Assembly (NCBI RefSeq): GCF_013112245.1
Contig: NZ_WVRN01000001.1
Coordinates: 2,856,501 to 2,920,500 of the forward strand
DNA: 64,000 bases
Origin: Ruegeria sp. HKCCD4315
Lineage (GTDB): Bacteria; Pseudomonadota; Alphaproteobacteria; Rhodobacterales; Rhodobacteraceae
Direction: 5' to 3'
The position numbers and the translations under genes were made by a program. Within the stretch, counting starts at the first letter, position 1. Every line of letters begins with the position of its first letter. This document shows, in pieces, positions 27,210 through 35,711 of this stretch. The notes beneath the pieces were generated by a model. It saw only the letters and a program-made list of their open reading frames with translations, made no database searches and was not told the origin of the DNA.

Positions 27210-27530
27210 ATGCTAAATCACTTGAGAAAAATACACTTCTATATTGTAGCAACCAGCATTGCACTACTCACTTTAACTGCGTTGCTTCCTCAAAGCAGAC
27301 TGGACATAGCCAAAGAACAACTCCTGGCCCTAAATAGAATCCTCAAAGAAGTAGATGTTTCATCCCTTATAAACGACCTCGTATTGACACATCTCGAAGG
27401 AGGCCCTTCCGAACACCTCAACGAAAACGCGGGAATACGAACCTTCTTTATTCAAGAATCGCTCCCCGAAGAGGTCGATCCAACCGAATTTGAAAAAAAC
27501 CTACCACGCTTGGTCCGGTGGTTGCAGTGA
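27210..27530 (+). CDS. Small hypothetical membrane protein, possibly truncated
   Basis: The 106-residue frame starts with a positively charged segment and one clear membrane helix (about 8-28), followed by an acidic helical domain (DIAKEQLLALNRILKEV). Its amino-acid pattern is protein-like, although the base composition is more AT-rich than its neighbours. It stops about 90 bp before a phage replication pseudogene of different composition, so its natural C-terminus may have been cut by that insertion. I do not recognise the family. Confidence 0.45.
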   Translation: MLNHLRKIHFYIVATSIALLTLTALLPQSRLDIAKEQLLALNRILKEVDVSSLINDLVLTHLEGGPSEHLNENAGIRTFFIQESLPEEVDPTEFEKNLPRLVRWLQ

Positions 27531-27620
27531 TGGAGGACAAGCTCGGCAGGGCGCGGTCGGACATCTTTCGAGGTCCGGAACCCGTGCCGAACGCCGCGCA
27601 AAAATGATGGATTTGAAGAT

Positions 27621-29145
27621 ATGAAAAAGGAGCGACTACAGGCGAAACTCGCTGACATCGCTGAATTGGATTCTGCCGTGGACCGCGACGCGGCACTCCA
27701 CAAACTGTGGCTCAAGTTAAAAAAAGAAAGGCGTTCGGAAGGGTACGCTGGAAAAGTCTCTCAAACACATGATAACGGCGCGAGACGGAACCAGCGTAGG
27801 CGAGCAGCTGGCCGAACTGTTCGCTGACGGCGAATACTTCGTTCTCCGCCAGGGCGGGAAAGTCCGTGTGGGGTATTGGGCCGAGGAAGCGTTCAACGCG
27901 GACGGCGATACCCGGAAAGTGTTGAACCTGATGACCCGCGCCGATTTCGCGTTGCTGATGGAAAACGAGTTCATAAGGGTCGGCAACGAAAACGAACCTG
28001 CGAGCCGCCTGTGGCTCGAAAGCTTGGACCGGCCTACGTACCTGTCGGTCGCCCTCGACCCTACCGGCACGGTATCCGAGGACGTACTGAACCTCTGACA
28101 GGGGTTCGGCGTCGTACCGAAGCATGGTGACTGCCAGATCATCCTCGACCACATTTTTGACGTGCTGTGCGCAGGCGACGTGGAATTATATGAGTACGTT
28201 ATGGACTGGTTCGCGCTCAAAGTCCCAAACCCGACCCGTGTGATGGGTACGATGCTGGTGTTCCGGTCTGGGCAGGGAACCGGGAAAGGCATCATTCTCG
28301 AAGACCTGATGATGCGGATTTTCGGGCAGCACGGGCTGCTGGTCGATGACGCGGAGCAACTGACCGGCAAGTTCAACAAGCACCTCGCAAACGCCTGCTA
28401 TGTGTTCGCTGATGAGGCGTTGTTCGCGGGCGATAAACGGGCGGCGCAGAAGCTTAAACGCCGCGTGACGGGAGGAACCATCGCAATTGAGCCGAAAGGC
28501 ATAGACAGCTTTTCTGTGGCCTCATCGATGGGCATCGTGGCCGCAACCAACCGGGACCATGCAATCCAAATCGACGTGGACGACCGCCGCGTGATGGTCT
28601 GCGAGGTCGCAGACCATCGGAAAGACGACACTGAATACTTCAAGCCTCTGCACGACCACATTCGCGGCGACGGTGCGGCGCACTTTCTGCAAAAAATGCT
28701 CGACCGCGACGTGTCCGGCTTCAACCCAATGGCTGACCGCGTGATCACGGAAGCGACCTTGGAACAGCGCGCTAGGTCACTCACGGGGCCGCAGCGGTGG
28801 TGGGCCAGCATCGTCGAAGATGGCGAACTACCCAACGATTTTGGGCGGGCATCGTTCTCGAAAGCAAACGGCGAAGATAACCCAATCGGAACGGGCTGGG
28901 AGGGGCACTCATTCACGGTTTCTAGGCGGAGAGTTCGCGAGGTTTATGAAGAATGGGCGCGCTGTCACGGCAACGAGCGATACAACGTTCCATACGGAAA
29001 GGCCCTCTGGAACCAACTTCGTACCTGTGGTGCATTCGATTTGGAGGTTTCTGAATCCAACAGTGACCGACAGGTGATTATCGGTGATTTGCCGAGCCAA
29101 GAAAGAGCGTTAACCGATTTTCTCAGGGGCGCTGTGCGCGATTAG
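27621..29145 (+). pseudogene. Decayed phage/plasmid primase-helicase (DUF5906, NrS-1 polymerase-like)
   Basis: Three pieces read as one broken gene. Piece 1 (27621 on) leaves frame near the A7 run at 27719-27725; one extra A would explain the shift. Piece 2 (27721-28098) and piece 3 (28099-29145) are in the same frame, separated only by TGA at 28096-28098 after DVLNL. Relatives usually have Trp there (NLWxGF), so this looks like a TGG to TGA change. Piece 3 has the superfamily 3-like helicase core: Walker A FRSGQGTGKG, ADEALFAGDK, and a sensor-type VAATNRDHAIQ. Such proteins replicate phages and integrative elements. The C-terminal 320 residues could still be made from internal starts, but the gene is probably dead. 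Confidence 0.75.
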
Positions 29146-29895
29146 AAAGCAACAAAGGCAGAAAATTCAGAAAATATTCAACTCTCTTACGGGGAAATGG
29201 ACCTACTAAAACACACACGCATGTCCCCTTATGAGAAACCTCAAGTTTTCTTTGTTCTGCTGCCTTTCTGTAGCGCGCGCGCCCGTGGATGCGCCGCGCG
29301 CCGATTGGGGCGGTGTCAAGAACCGTCATGAGCGATGCAAGCAAACCGCGCAGGCCCTCGAAACCCCAAACCAATAGCGATCGGGGTGCACAAAGAGATC
29401 GACCTGGTACCAGAATGCAGCGAGGTTTTTATTCGATCGAGAGGCAGGCCACGGTTCTGGGTTTTATCAGGCCAGAGAAAATCCCGAAAATGCCCCCCCA
29501 CCCCGACAAATACACCGGGTCCAGTGGAGCTGGGCCTACCCACAGCCTGTCACCCCTCCGAAAAATTTTTTTTAAATTTCCTGAGAAACGCCACAGCTGC
29601 CAACCGAAGCCCACCACCGAAATTTTTTTGATTTTCCGAATACAAAACCTCAGACAGCGGCAAGCTAATCGCTCATCCATGTCCGTTTTGAGCTTTATGC
29701 ATACGTTTGCTGAAAAGTCCTGAACGACTACTATGCGGACAAACCTGCCGTTCCGATAACACGTGCAGATCTCCGGTTCAGGCGCATTGCCAATTCAAAT
29801 GGTAACGAAGCTGGCTGAAATCTTGGTTGCGGCTCAGCTAGTTTTTTGTCGATGTTTGCGAGAGGATAGAACTTCTCTACCGGATCGACGAAAAA
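29146..29895. other. Intergenic spacer downstream of the phage remnant
   Basis: This 750-bp region contains several short overlapping frames on both strands, none with a recognisable motif or a good ribosome site. A run CCGAAAAATTTTTTTTAAATTT lies near 29560-29580. From 29680 the sequence TGTCCGTTTTGAGC resembles the dispersed intergenic repeats elsewhere in the window. It probably includes the right edge of the inserted element. Confidence 0.45.
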
Positions 29896-31143
29896 TTACA
29901 AAGGTGCCGGCCGGTAAGCCAAGTAGTTTTCTTGAATAGCGATTTGATCGACGATGAACTTTGCATCGTGCCAAACACCCCAAATGAACGAGGACCCGCG
30001 GCGCGATTGCCAGGGCAATCCCACAAAATATAGCCCGGGAACCGGCGAGACACCGCGTTGATGGATCGGGCGGCCCCGTTCATCCAACGTGTCGGCTTCG
30101 AGCCACCCATAGTCGAACTGAAAACCGGTGGCCCAAATAATTGTTCCAATGCCGTGATCCGCGAGGTTGAGTTCACGGATTGGGTTGATGACACAATCCG
30201 GATCGTTTGGAATAGTCCACGCCTCCGGCTCTTCCGGCAAATCCATCCCTGTTCGTGCCACGTAGGCGTCTGCCGCCTTCAGCAAGGACAGCATGTTCTC
30301 GTCACCCGCGTCGAGGTTGGTTTTGAGATCGTCAGCAATCTGCAAAATACCGTTCTCATACCCTGAAGACATGCCCAAAAGCGTGATCCCACGGTCTGCA
30401 AGGTGCCTGAAATCTACCGTTTTTCCGCCTTGCGCACCGCTGACGGCGATTGTTACGTGTTCGGTGCCGGGTGCCGGAGTGTCGAGGTTCCAAATGCCCA
30501 GCACACCCAGCCACCAAACATTGTCGCGGCCACGGTACCTGCGCGGCGGCCGGTCGTGCGGGCCGATGGAGAAGAAGACCTTGCGCCCGGCCTCGTGCAG
30601 CTCTGCTGCAATCTGCGAGCCAGACGATCCGCCGCCGATTACTAGAACCGCGCCGTCCGGCAAGGCGCCGGGGTTTCGGTAGGCGGTCGAGTGCATTTGC
30701 GTGACGTCCGTGGTCTGCGGAATGATTTGCGGGATGGCGGGTTTCTGGAATGGGCCCGTGGCGCTGACGAGGTGGCGTGCTTCGAGTGTACCCCTCGACG
30801 TCTCGATCAGAAATCCCGGCCGATCAGCATGGGGGCGGGCTTTTTCCACCGTGACACCGGTGCGCACGGGCGCGTCGATCAGCTGAGCATAATCTTCAAA
30901 GTAACGGGCGACGCTTTCCTTGTCAGGAAAGCTGTCGCTTTCGCAGCTGAAAGCCATGCCGGGGAAACGGTCGTGCCAGGCAGGACCGTTCGCAACCAGC
31001 GAGTCCCATCTTTCGGATCGCCAGCGCTCGGCGATACGGCCGCGCTCCAAGACGACATGCTCAATGCCTTGAGCGCGCAGGTGTTCGCTGGTTGCTATGC
31101 CCGCCTGGCCAGCGCCAATAACAACAGCGTCGAACTTTTCCAT
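29896..31143 (-). CDS. FAD-dependent NAD(P)H monooxygenase-like oxidoreductase
   Basis: The 415-residue protein has an N-terminal FAD Rossmann motif (VIGAGQAGIA), a second dinucleotide motif (VIGGGSSGSQIA) for NADPH, and the C-terminal ATGF block (WATGFQFD) seen in flavin monooxygenases and related reductases. The start at 31143 places the FAD motif eight residues in, as usual; the longer frame lacks support. It is divergent from the Rieske oxygenase operon and shares its control region with an inverted repeat. It could oxygenate an amine or sulfide in the same pathway, or act as an unusual electron carrier, although no iron-sulfur domain is present. Confidence 0.8.
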   Translation of the reverse strand: MEKFDAVVIGAGQAGIATSEHLRAQGIEHVVLERGRIAERWRSERWDSLVANGPAWHDRFPGMAFSCESDSFPDKESVARYFEDYAQLIDAPVRTGVTVEKARPHADRPGFLIETSRGTLEARHLVSATGPFQKPAIPQIIPQTTDVTQMHSTAYRNPGALPDGAVLVIGGGSSGSQIAAELHEAGRKVFFSIGPHDRPPRRYRGRDNVWWLGVLGIWNLDTPAPGTEHVTIAVSGAQGGKTVDFRHLADRGITLLGMSSGYENGILQIADDLKTNLDAGDENMLSLLKAADAYVARTGMDLPEEPEAWTIPNDPDCVINPIRELNLADHGIGTIIWATGFQFDYGWLEADTLDERGRPIHQRGVSPVPGLYFVGLPWQSRRGSSFIWGVWHDAKFIVDQIAIQENYLAYRPAPL

Positions 31144-31237
31144 GCTACAGACCCTTCGCACATTGAACACTCTTAGGGCGCTGACCTTGTCCCGCCATGC
31201 GCCCTGGACAGACATTGATTTTCTCTTGCCTTATGTC

Positions 31238-31256
31238 GATTAGTTTTTGTCTAATC
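31238..31256. promoter_or_regulatory. LysR-type box between the flavin monooxygenase and Rieske operon
   Basis: An inverted repeat GATTAG-N7-CTAATC spans 31238-31256 and contains the T-N11-A pattern of LysR binding sites. It lies in the divergent intergenic region, and the LysR gene at 34776 in the same operon is the candidate binder. Confidence 0.55.
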
Positions 31257-31347
31257 ATCGATAAGCTGGACTTGTTCTTTGTTTGCCGCCACAGCCGTTA
31301 AATTATGCGCGGAGCGTTGGCCAACGGCTCAGATCAGGAGTGTGTTC

Positions 31348-32502
31348 ATGCCGAAAGACCATGTGGATCCAATAGATGCCCTGAGGAAAAATACCTCGGT
31401 CCCGTTTGAGCGCGCGCGCGCTATGCCAACAGAGGTTTATACCGAGGAGAGCTTTGTCGATGCAGAGCTCGAATATATCTTTCACAAGGATTGGTATTGC
31501 GTAGGGCGCGCCGACGCGTTGGCGGCACCGGGGGATTACGTCGCGTGCGAATTGGCGGATCAGCCGATCGTCGTGCTTCGGGATCGCGACGGTGAATTGC
31601 GCGCCATGAGCAATGTCTGCCTACACCGCATGTCCACGCTTTTGCACGGGCGTGGCAATGCCAAGACGATCGTGTGCCCCTATCATGCCTGGACGTACAA
31701 CCTTGACGGCAAGTTGCGTGGCGCGCCTGCGATGGCCCAGAACGAGGGGTTTTGCAAAGACCACTACGCGCTGCCGCAGGTGCGCTGCGAAGAGTGGCTG
31801 GGTTGGGTGTTTGTCTGCCTTGATCCCGAGGCCGCCCCAGTGGCGGAGCAACTGTCCGAAGTGGCCCGCATGATTGAAGGCTATGACATGGCCAACTACT
31901 CGGAAGCGTTTTACGAAGAGCATGTCTGGGACACGAACTGGAAGGTGCTAGCCGAAAACTTCATGGAGAGCTACCATCTGCCGGTGTGCCATGCCGGGAC
32001 GATTGGCGGCCTGTCGCGGTTAGAGGATATGATCTGTCCGCCGGGCCATGCAGCGTTCAATTATCATACGATCCTAAAAGATGAATCGTTGCGCATTGCG
32101 ATGGCGCATCCGGAGAATGACCGGCTCCACGGCGATGAGCGGCGCACGACCTACCTTCTGGCGCTCTATCCCAGCTTGATGATCACGCTGACACCGGGCT
32201 ATTTCTGGTATCTGTCTCTGCACCCCAAAGGCCCTGGTCAGGTACATATTCGTTTTGGCGGCGGCATGTCGAACGATTTTGCTGATGACCCGAACGCACA
32301 AGAGAACTTCACAGCGCTTAAAGCGCTGCTGGATGATGTAAATGTCGAGGATCGGGGATGCACAGAGAAGGTCTATAACGGGCTGTGCTCGGATGCCGCC
32401 ACGCCCGGACACCTCAGCCATCTGGAGCGTCCCAATTACGATTTCGCTCAATATCTGATGGCAAAGATTGATGCAGGGAGCGCGGCGCAACATGGCTCAT
32501 GA
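31348..32502 (+). CDS. Rieske non-heme iron oxygenase, alpha subunit (copy 1)
   Basis: The 384-residue protein has the Rieske [2Fe-2S] ligands Cys91, His93 (CLH), Cys110 and His113 (CPYH). The catalytic iron site is NFMESYHLPVCH with His210 and His215. This layout is that of the alpha subunits that demethylate or hydroxylate small quaternary amines and aromatics (GbcA/CntA/stachydrine demethylase type). The ATG at 31348 follows a CAGGAG site. A ferredoxin reductase partner is absent here. The RidA-family gene overlaps its last 11 bp. The context with an M20 deacylase suggests an N-substituted amino-acid-like substrate (inference). Confidence 0.85.
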   Translation: MPKDHVDPIDALRKNTSVPFERARAMPTEVYTEESFVDAELEYIFHKDWYCVGRADALAAPGDYVACELADQPIVVLRDRDGELRAMSNVCLHRMSTLLHGRGNAKTIVCPYHAWTYNLDGKLRGAPAMAQNEGFCKDHYALPQVRCEEWLGWVFVCLDPEAAPVAEQLSEVARMIEGYDMANYSEAFYEEHVWDTNWKVLAENFMESYHLPVCHAGTIGGLSRLEDMICPPGHAAFNYHTILKDESLRIAMAHPENDRLHGDERRTTYLLALYPSLMITLTPGYFWYLSLHPKGPGQVHIRFGGGMSNDFADDPNAQENFTALKALLDDVNVEDRGCTEKVYNGLCSDAATPGHLSHLERPNYDFAQYLMAKIDAGSAAQHGS

Positions 32503-32908
32503 GCGAATCCGGTGTTTCAATGCCGCCGATACCTATCCCGAACAGTCGCTCGACAACGATCTCTGTCAGGCGGTTGTCACACGCGGCGGGCGCACCGTCT
32601 GGATGCGGGGGCAATGCCCGCAGAATCTGGACGACGCCAAGAACATCGACAGCCATGACCCAAGGGAGCAGACCCACAAGGTGATGCAAAACATCCAGCA
32701 GTTGATCGAAGAGGCCGGTGGCGAGATGGCGCATCTGGTCAAGGTTGTCGTCTACATCACCGATGTGCGGAACCGCGAGGCGGTCTATCGCACGATGGGC
32801 GAATACATTAAAGGCGTGCATCCGGTGTCCACGGGGCTTGTCGTGCAGGGGCTTGCGCGCCCCGAATGGTTGGTGGAGATTGATGCTACCGCTGTGATCC
32901 CGGATTAG
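32492..32908 (+). CDS. RidA/Rid-family protein
   Basis: The 138-residue protein belongs to the YjgF/YER057c/Rid family, with GRTVWMRGQCPQ, the helix VMQNIQQLIEEAGG, VVVYITD and a terminal WLVEIDATAV strand. Rid proteins form trimers and hydrolyse reactive imine or enamine intermediates, or act as specific catabolic deaminases. RidA proper has a catalytic Arg in a C-terminal region near R-x-P; here ARPEWLVEI fits. It overlaps the Rieske gene, which suggests that the oxygenase step yields an imine or enamine that is cleared by this protein (inference). Confidence 0.8.
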   Translation: MAHERIRCFNAADTYPEQSLDNDLCQAVVTRGGRTVWMRGQCPQNLDDAKNIDSHDPREQTHKVMQNIQQLIEEAGGEMAHLVKVVVYITDVRNREAVYRTMGEYIKGVHPVSTGLVVQGLARPEWLVEIDATAVIPD

Positions 32909-32913
32909 GCGCA

Positions 32914-33588
32914 ATGACTTTTTCACTCGTGGCCCGTTGCGCCAAAACCGGGATGTTTGGCATGGCAATTTCCTCCTCCTCGCCCGCCGTGGCGGCGCGC
33001 TGTGCCTATGCGCGCGCGGGCGTTGGGGCCGTTGCCAGCCAGAACGTGACCGACCCGCGTCTTGGGCCGGTGACGCTGGATCTGATGGAACAGGGCGCGT
33101 CGGCAGCCGATGCGGTACATACAGTCACAAGCGAAGCTGCGCATATCGAGTACCGACAGCTCTTGGCAATTGATGCAGCCGGGAGCACGGCCATTCATTC
33201 TGGAAAAAACGTTCTGGGCAACTGGAACGAGGCCCAGGGGATCAATGTCGCCTCTGGCGGTAACCTGCTGGCCCATGACGGTGTACCGGCTGCAATCGTT
33301 GCTGCTTTTGAGGCTTCGATCGGACATCTGGGCGACCGCCTGATTGCTGCGATGCGCGCAGGCCTCGACGCAGGCGGTGAGGCTGGTCCGGTGCACTCTG
33401 CTGGCATGCTGCTGGTTGATCAGGTCGCGTGGCCCGTGGCCGATCTGCGCTGCGACTGGACGGAGCAGTGCCCGATCGATGCGATGGCCACCTCCTGGGA
33501 TATGTACAAGCCGCAACTGGACGATTACGTGCGGCGCGCGCTGGACCCCGGCGCGGCGCCTTCCTACGGGGTTCCGGGCGACGCATGA
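32914..33588 (+). CDS. DUF1028 family protein (Ntn-hydrolase-like)
   Basis: The 224-residue protein matches DUF1028: it begins MTFSLVARCAKTGMFGMAISSSSPAVAARC, shown here in part as TFSLVARC and AISSSSPAV, and has SQNVTDPRLG and SGGNLL further on. The family has an Ntn-hydrolase-like fold and often accompanies RidA and amidohydrolase genes in catabolic clusters, but its reaction is not firmly established. It follows the RidA gene by five bases, and its stop lies just before the second Rieske gene. It may hydrolyse an amide or cyclic intermediate (inference). Confidence 0.75.
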   Translation: MTFSLVARCAKTGMFGMAISSSSPAVAARCAYARAGVGAVASQNVTDPRLGPVTLDLMEQGASAADAVHTVTSEAAHIEYRQLLAIDAAGSTAIHSGKNVLGNWNEAQGINVASGGNLLAHDGVPAAIVAAFEASIGHLGDRLIAAMRAGLDAGGEAGPVHSAGMLLVDQVAWPVADLRCDWTEQCPIDAMATSWDMYKPQLDDYVRRALDPGAAPSYGVPGDA

Positions 33589-33611
33589 ACAGCAGCACAC
33601 AGGAGGATGGT

Positions 33612-34721
33612 ATGACCTATCTGCGAGATAAACTTCAAACACTGGCTGCTTTGCCTCCGGACCGGCCTATGGGAATGCCCGGAGGCTTTTACACGTCGCA
33701 GGACCAGTTCGAGCATGAGGCGCGCACTGTTTTGCGCAGCGGCTGGCATTGTCTGGGCCGGGTTGATGAAGTCCCGGAGCCAGGTGACTTCTTTACCGCG
33801 CAGATTTTAAATGAACCGTTGCTCGTGGTGCGCGGCGATGACAGCGCCGTTCGGGTGCTGGCCAATGTCTGCCGCCACCGCGGTATGCCGCTGGCGGAGG
33901 GGCGTGGCAACACGAAGCGGTTTGTCTGCTCGTATCACGCATGGGCGTATGGGCGTGATGGCGGCCTGCTGCGCGCGCCGCGAATGGAAAATGCCGGATT
34001 CGATGCCAAGTCCTGCAAGCTGCCGGAACACACGGTGCAGCTTTGGAACGGCTTCATCTACGTGAACCTTGACGCAAGCGCGGAACCTTTTGAGCACGCC
34101 GAACTCGACGACATGCTGGCGCCTTACGAGACGGCGGACTTCCGCCTCGTTCATGTGGCCGAGGAAGACTGGCAAACCAACTGGAAATGCCTCGTTGAGA
34201 ACTTCATGGAGGGCTATCACCTGAGCGTGGTCCATCCGCAAACGCTTCATGGCTATACGCCGTCAGGGCTGTCCCGCAAGCTGATAAGCGGGGATGGCTA
34301 TACGTCTTATGCCGCAAATTACCCCGACAACATTACACCGCGCGGGGACGGGGCCCCGGGGCTGAGTGAGGCGGAACGCAAAAGGTCTTCCCTTTTTGCC
34401 AAGTTCCCGACCCAAGTCGCCAGCCAGGCCGCAAGTCTGCTGGTGTCGTTGTCGATCTTCCCGATCCACGCCAACCTGATCCGCGTCAAATGGACCATGT
34501 CCGTTTATCGCGACAATCTGGATCATGATACGATCCAGCAGCGCATCGCGCTTTGGGAAGAGGTCAATCGGGAGGACCGGGAAAAGCTTGAGCGCATGCA
34601 GGTCTCGCTGCATTCTGCCCATGCAATCGAAGGTCCGCTGGCCGGGGATGACTATGAAGGCACTATCCGGGACTTTCAGATATGGCTTGCCCGGCAAGAT
34701 GCTGCCCTTAGCGCGGCTTGA
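33612..34721 (+). CDS. Rieske non-heme iron oxygenase, alpha subunit (copy 2)
   Basis: The 369-residue protein has Rieske ligands Cys87, His89 (CRH), Cys106 and His109 (CSYH), and the catalytic iron motif NFMEGYHLSVVH with His203 and His208. It is clearly a paralogue of the first Rieske protein but differs throughout, so the two probably act on successive intermediates rather than forming one enzyme. The ATG at 33612 has a perfect AGGAGG at 33601-33606; an in-frame ATG at 33585 is possible but weaker. No reductase gene is adjacent. Confidence 0.85.
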   Translation: MTYLRDKLQTLAALPPDRPMGMPGGFYTSQDQFEHEARTVLRSGWHCLGRVDEVPEPGDFFTAQILNEPLLVVRGDDSAVRVLANVCRHRGMPLAEGRGNTKRFVCSYHAWAYGRDGGLLRAPRMENAGFDAKSCKLPEHTVQLWNGFIYVNLDASAEPFEHAELDDMLAPYETADFRLVHVAEEDWQTNWKCLVENFMEGYHLSVVHPQTLHGYTPSGLSRKLISGDGYTSYAANYPDNITPRGDGAPGLSEAERKRSSLFAKFPTQVASQAASLLVSLSIFPIHANLIRVKWTMSVYRDNLDHDTIQQRIALWEEVNREDREKLERMQVSLHSAHAIEGPLAGDDYEGTIRDFQIWLARQDAALSAA

Positions 34722-34775
34722 CGGGGTGCGCTGTCTCGACACCCGCTCATCCAGCGACCCTTCCGGAGCGCTGAC

Positions 34776-35711
34776 ATGTCGCGGCTGACCCTCAGGCAGT
34801 TAGAGTATCTTGTCGCCGTTGGCGAAACCGGCAGCATTGCGCGGGCGGCGGACCGGTTGAATGTGTCGCCGCCATCAATCTCTTCAGCTATCACCCAGCT
34901 TGAGGACGAACTGGGCATTTTGCTTTTTGTGCGTCAGCACGCTCAGGGCCTTTCGCTCACCCAAGGCGGGCAGAGGGTGTCTGACCAAGCGCGCCAAGTC
35001 CTGAATGGCGCGCGCGAGATCGCGAACATAGCCGCTGACATCTCCGGCGTTGCGCGGGGCCCATTGGCGGTGGGGTGTTTACTGACCTTCGCGCAACTCG
35101 TGTTGCCACGGCTCAGACGCGGGTTTGAAAGCGGTTACCCCGATGTCAGGGTCGTCCAGAAGGAATTGAACCAAGCGGAAATCTTGCACGCCTTGCAGCG
35201 CTCCGAAATCGATATCGCGCTGACCTATGACATGGATATCCCGACGGATCTGAACTTCATCGGGCTTGTACGTCTCACTCCGTTTGCCTTGTTGCATGCT
35301 GGGCATGAGCTGGCCGAACGCGCGTCCGTGTCGATTGCCGATTTGGCGGAGTTGCCGATGGTCCTGCTCGATCTGCCGATCAGCGCGGATTACTTCTTGT
35401 CGCTGTTCTCGGCGACAGTACAACAGCCCCGCATCGTGGAGCGGACGCGTGACATGGCGGTGATGCGGTCGATGGTGGGCAATGCTTTCGGTTACTCCAT
35501 CGCGAATGTGCGGCCGCAAAGCGATATATCACCGGATGGCAGCCCGCTGGTCTGCGTGCCGATCTCGGGGCCCGTCCGGTCGCTGCGCATGGGCCTTTTG
35601 ACCACGCATGGCGCGGAGAAATCCCGCACGGTGCAGGCGTTTATCGACTATGCGCGGGATCAGGTACGCTCCGGCGCGTTCGACGCCATTAGTGGGGAGG
35701 CGCTGACGTGA
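34776..35711 (+). CDS. LysR-family regulator of the Rieske cluster
   Basis: The 311-residue protein has a LysR winged helix-turn-helix (LRQLEYLVAVGETGSIARAADRLNVS) and the usual effector domain. It is embedded in the operon, 54 bp after the second Rieske gene, and its stop overlaps the M20 gene start as GTGA. Its probable target is the inverted repeat at 31238-31256 between the flavin monooxygenase and the first Rieske gene. The inducer is unknown. Confidence 0.85.
   Translation: MSRLTLRQLEYLVAVGETGSIARAADRLNVSPPSISSAITQLEDELGILLFVRQHAQGLSLTQGGQRVSDQARQVLNGAREIANIAADISGVARGPLAVGCLLTFAQLVLPRLRRGFESGYPDVRVVQKELNQAEILHALQRSEIDIALTYDMDIPTDLNFIGLVRLTPFALLHAGHELAERASVSIADLAELPMVLLDLPISADYFLSLFSATVQQPRIVERTRDMAVMRSMVGNAFGYSIANVRPQSDISPDGSPLVCVPISGPVRSLRMGLLTTHGAEKSRTVQAFIDYARDQVRSGAFDAISGEALT

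Noticed and set aside
27719..27725. Programmed ribosomal frameshift at the A7 run
   Set aside because: The needed change is +1, whereas slippery A-runs give -1 shifts. A one-base indel is simpler.
28096..28098. TGA read as selenocysteine in the DUF5906 frame
   Set aside because: Relatives have Trp, not Cys, at this place, and an upstream frameshift shows the gene is already broken.
29289..29723. A 144-residue plus-strand frame after the phage remnant
   Set aside because: Pro/Arg/Ser-rich with no motif and competing frames on both strands; probably random open sequence.
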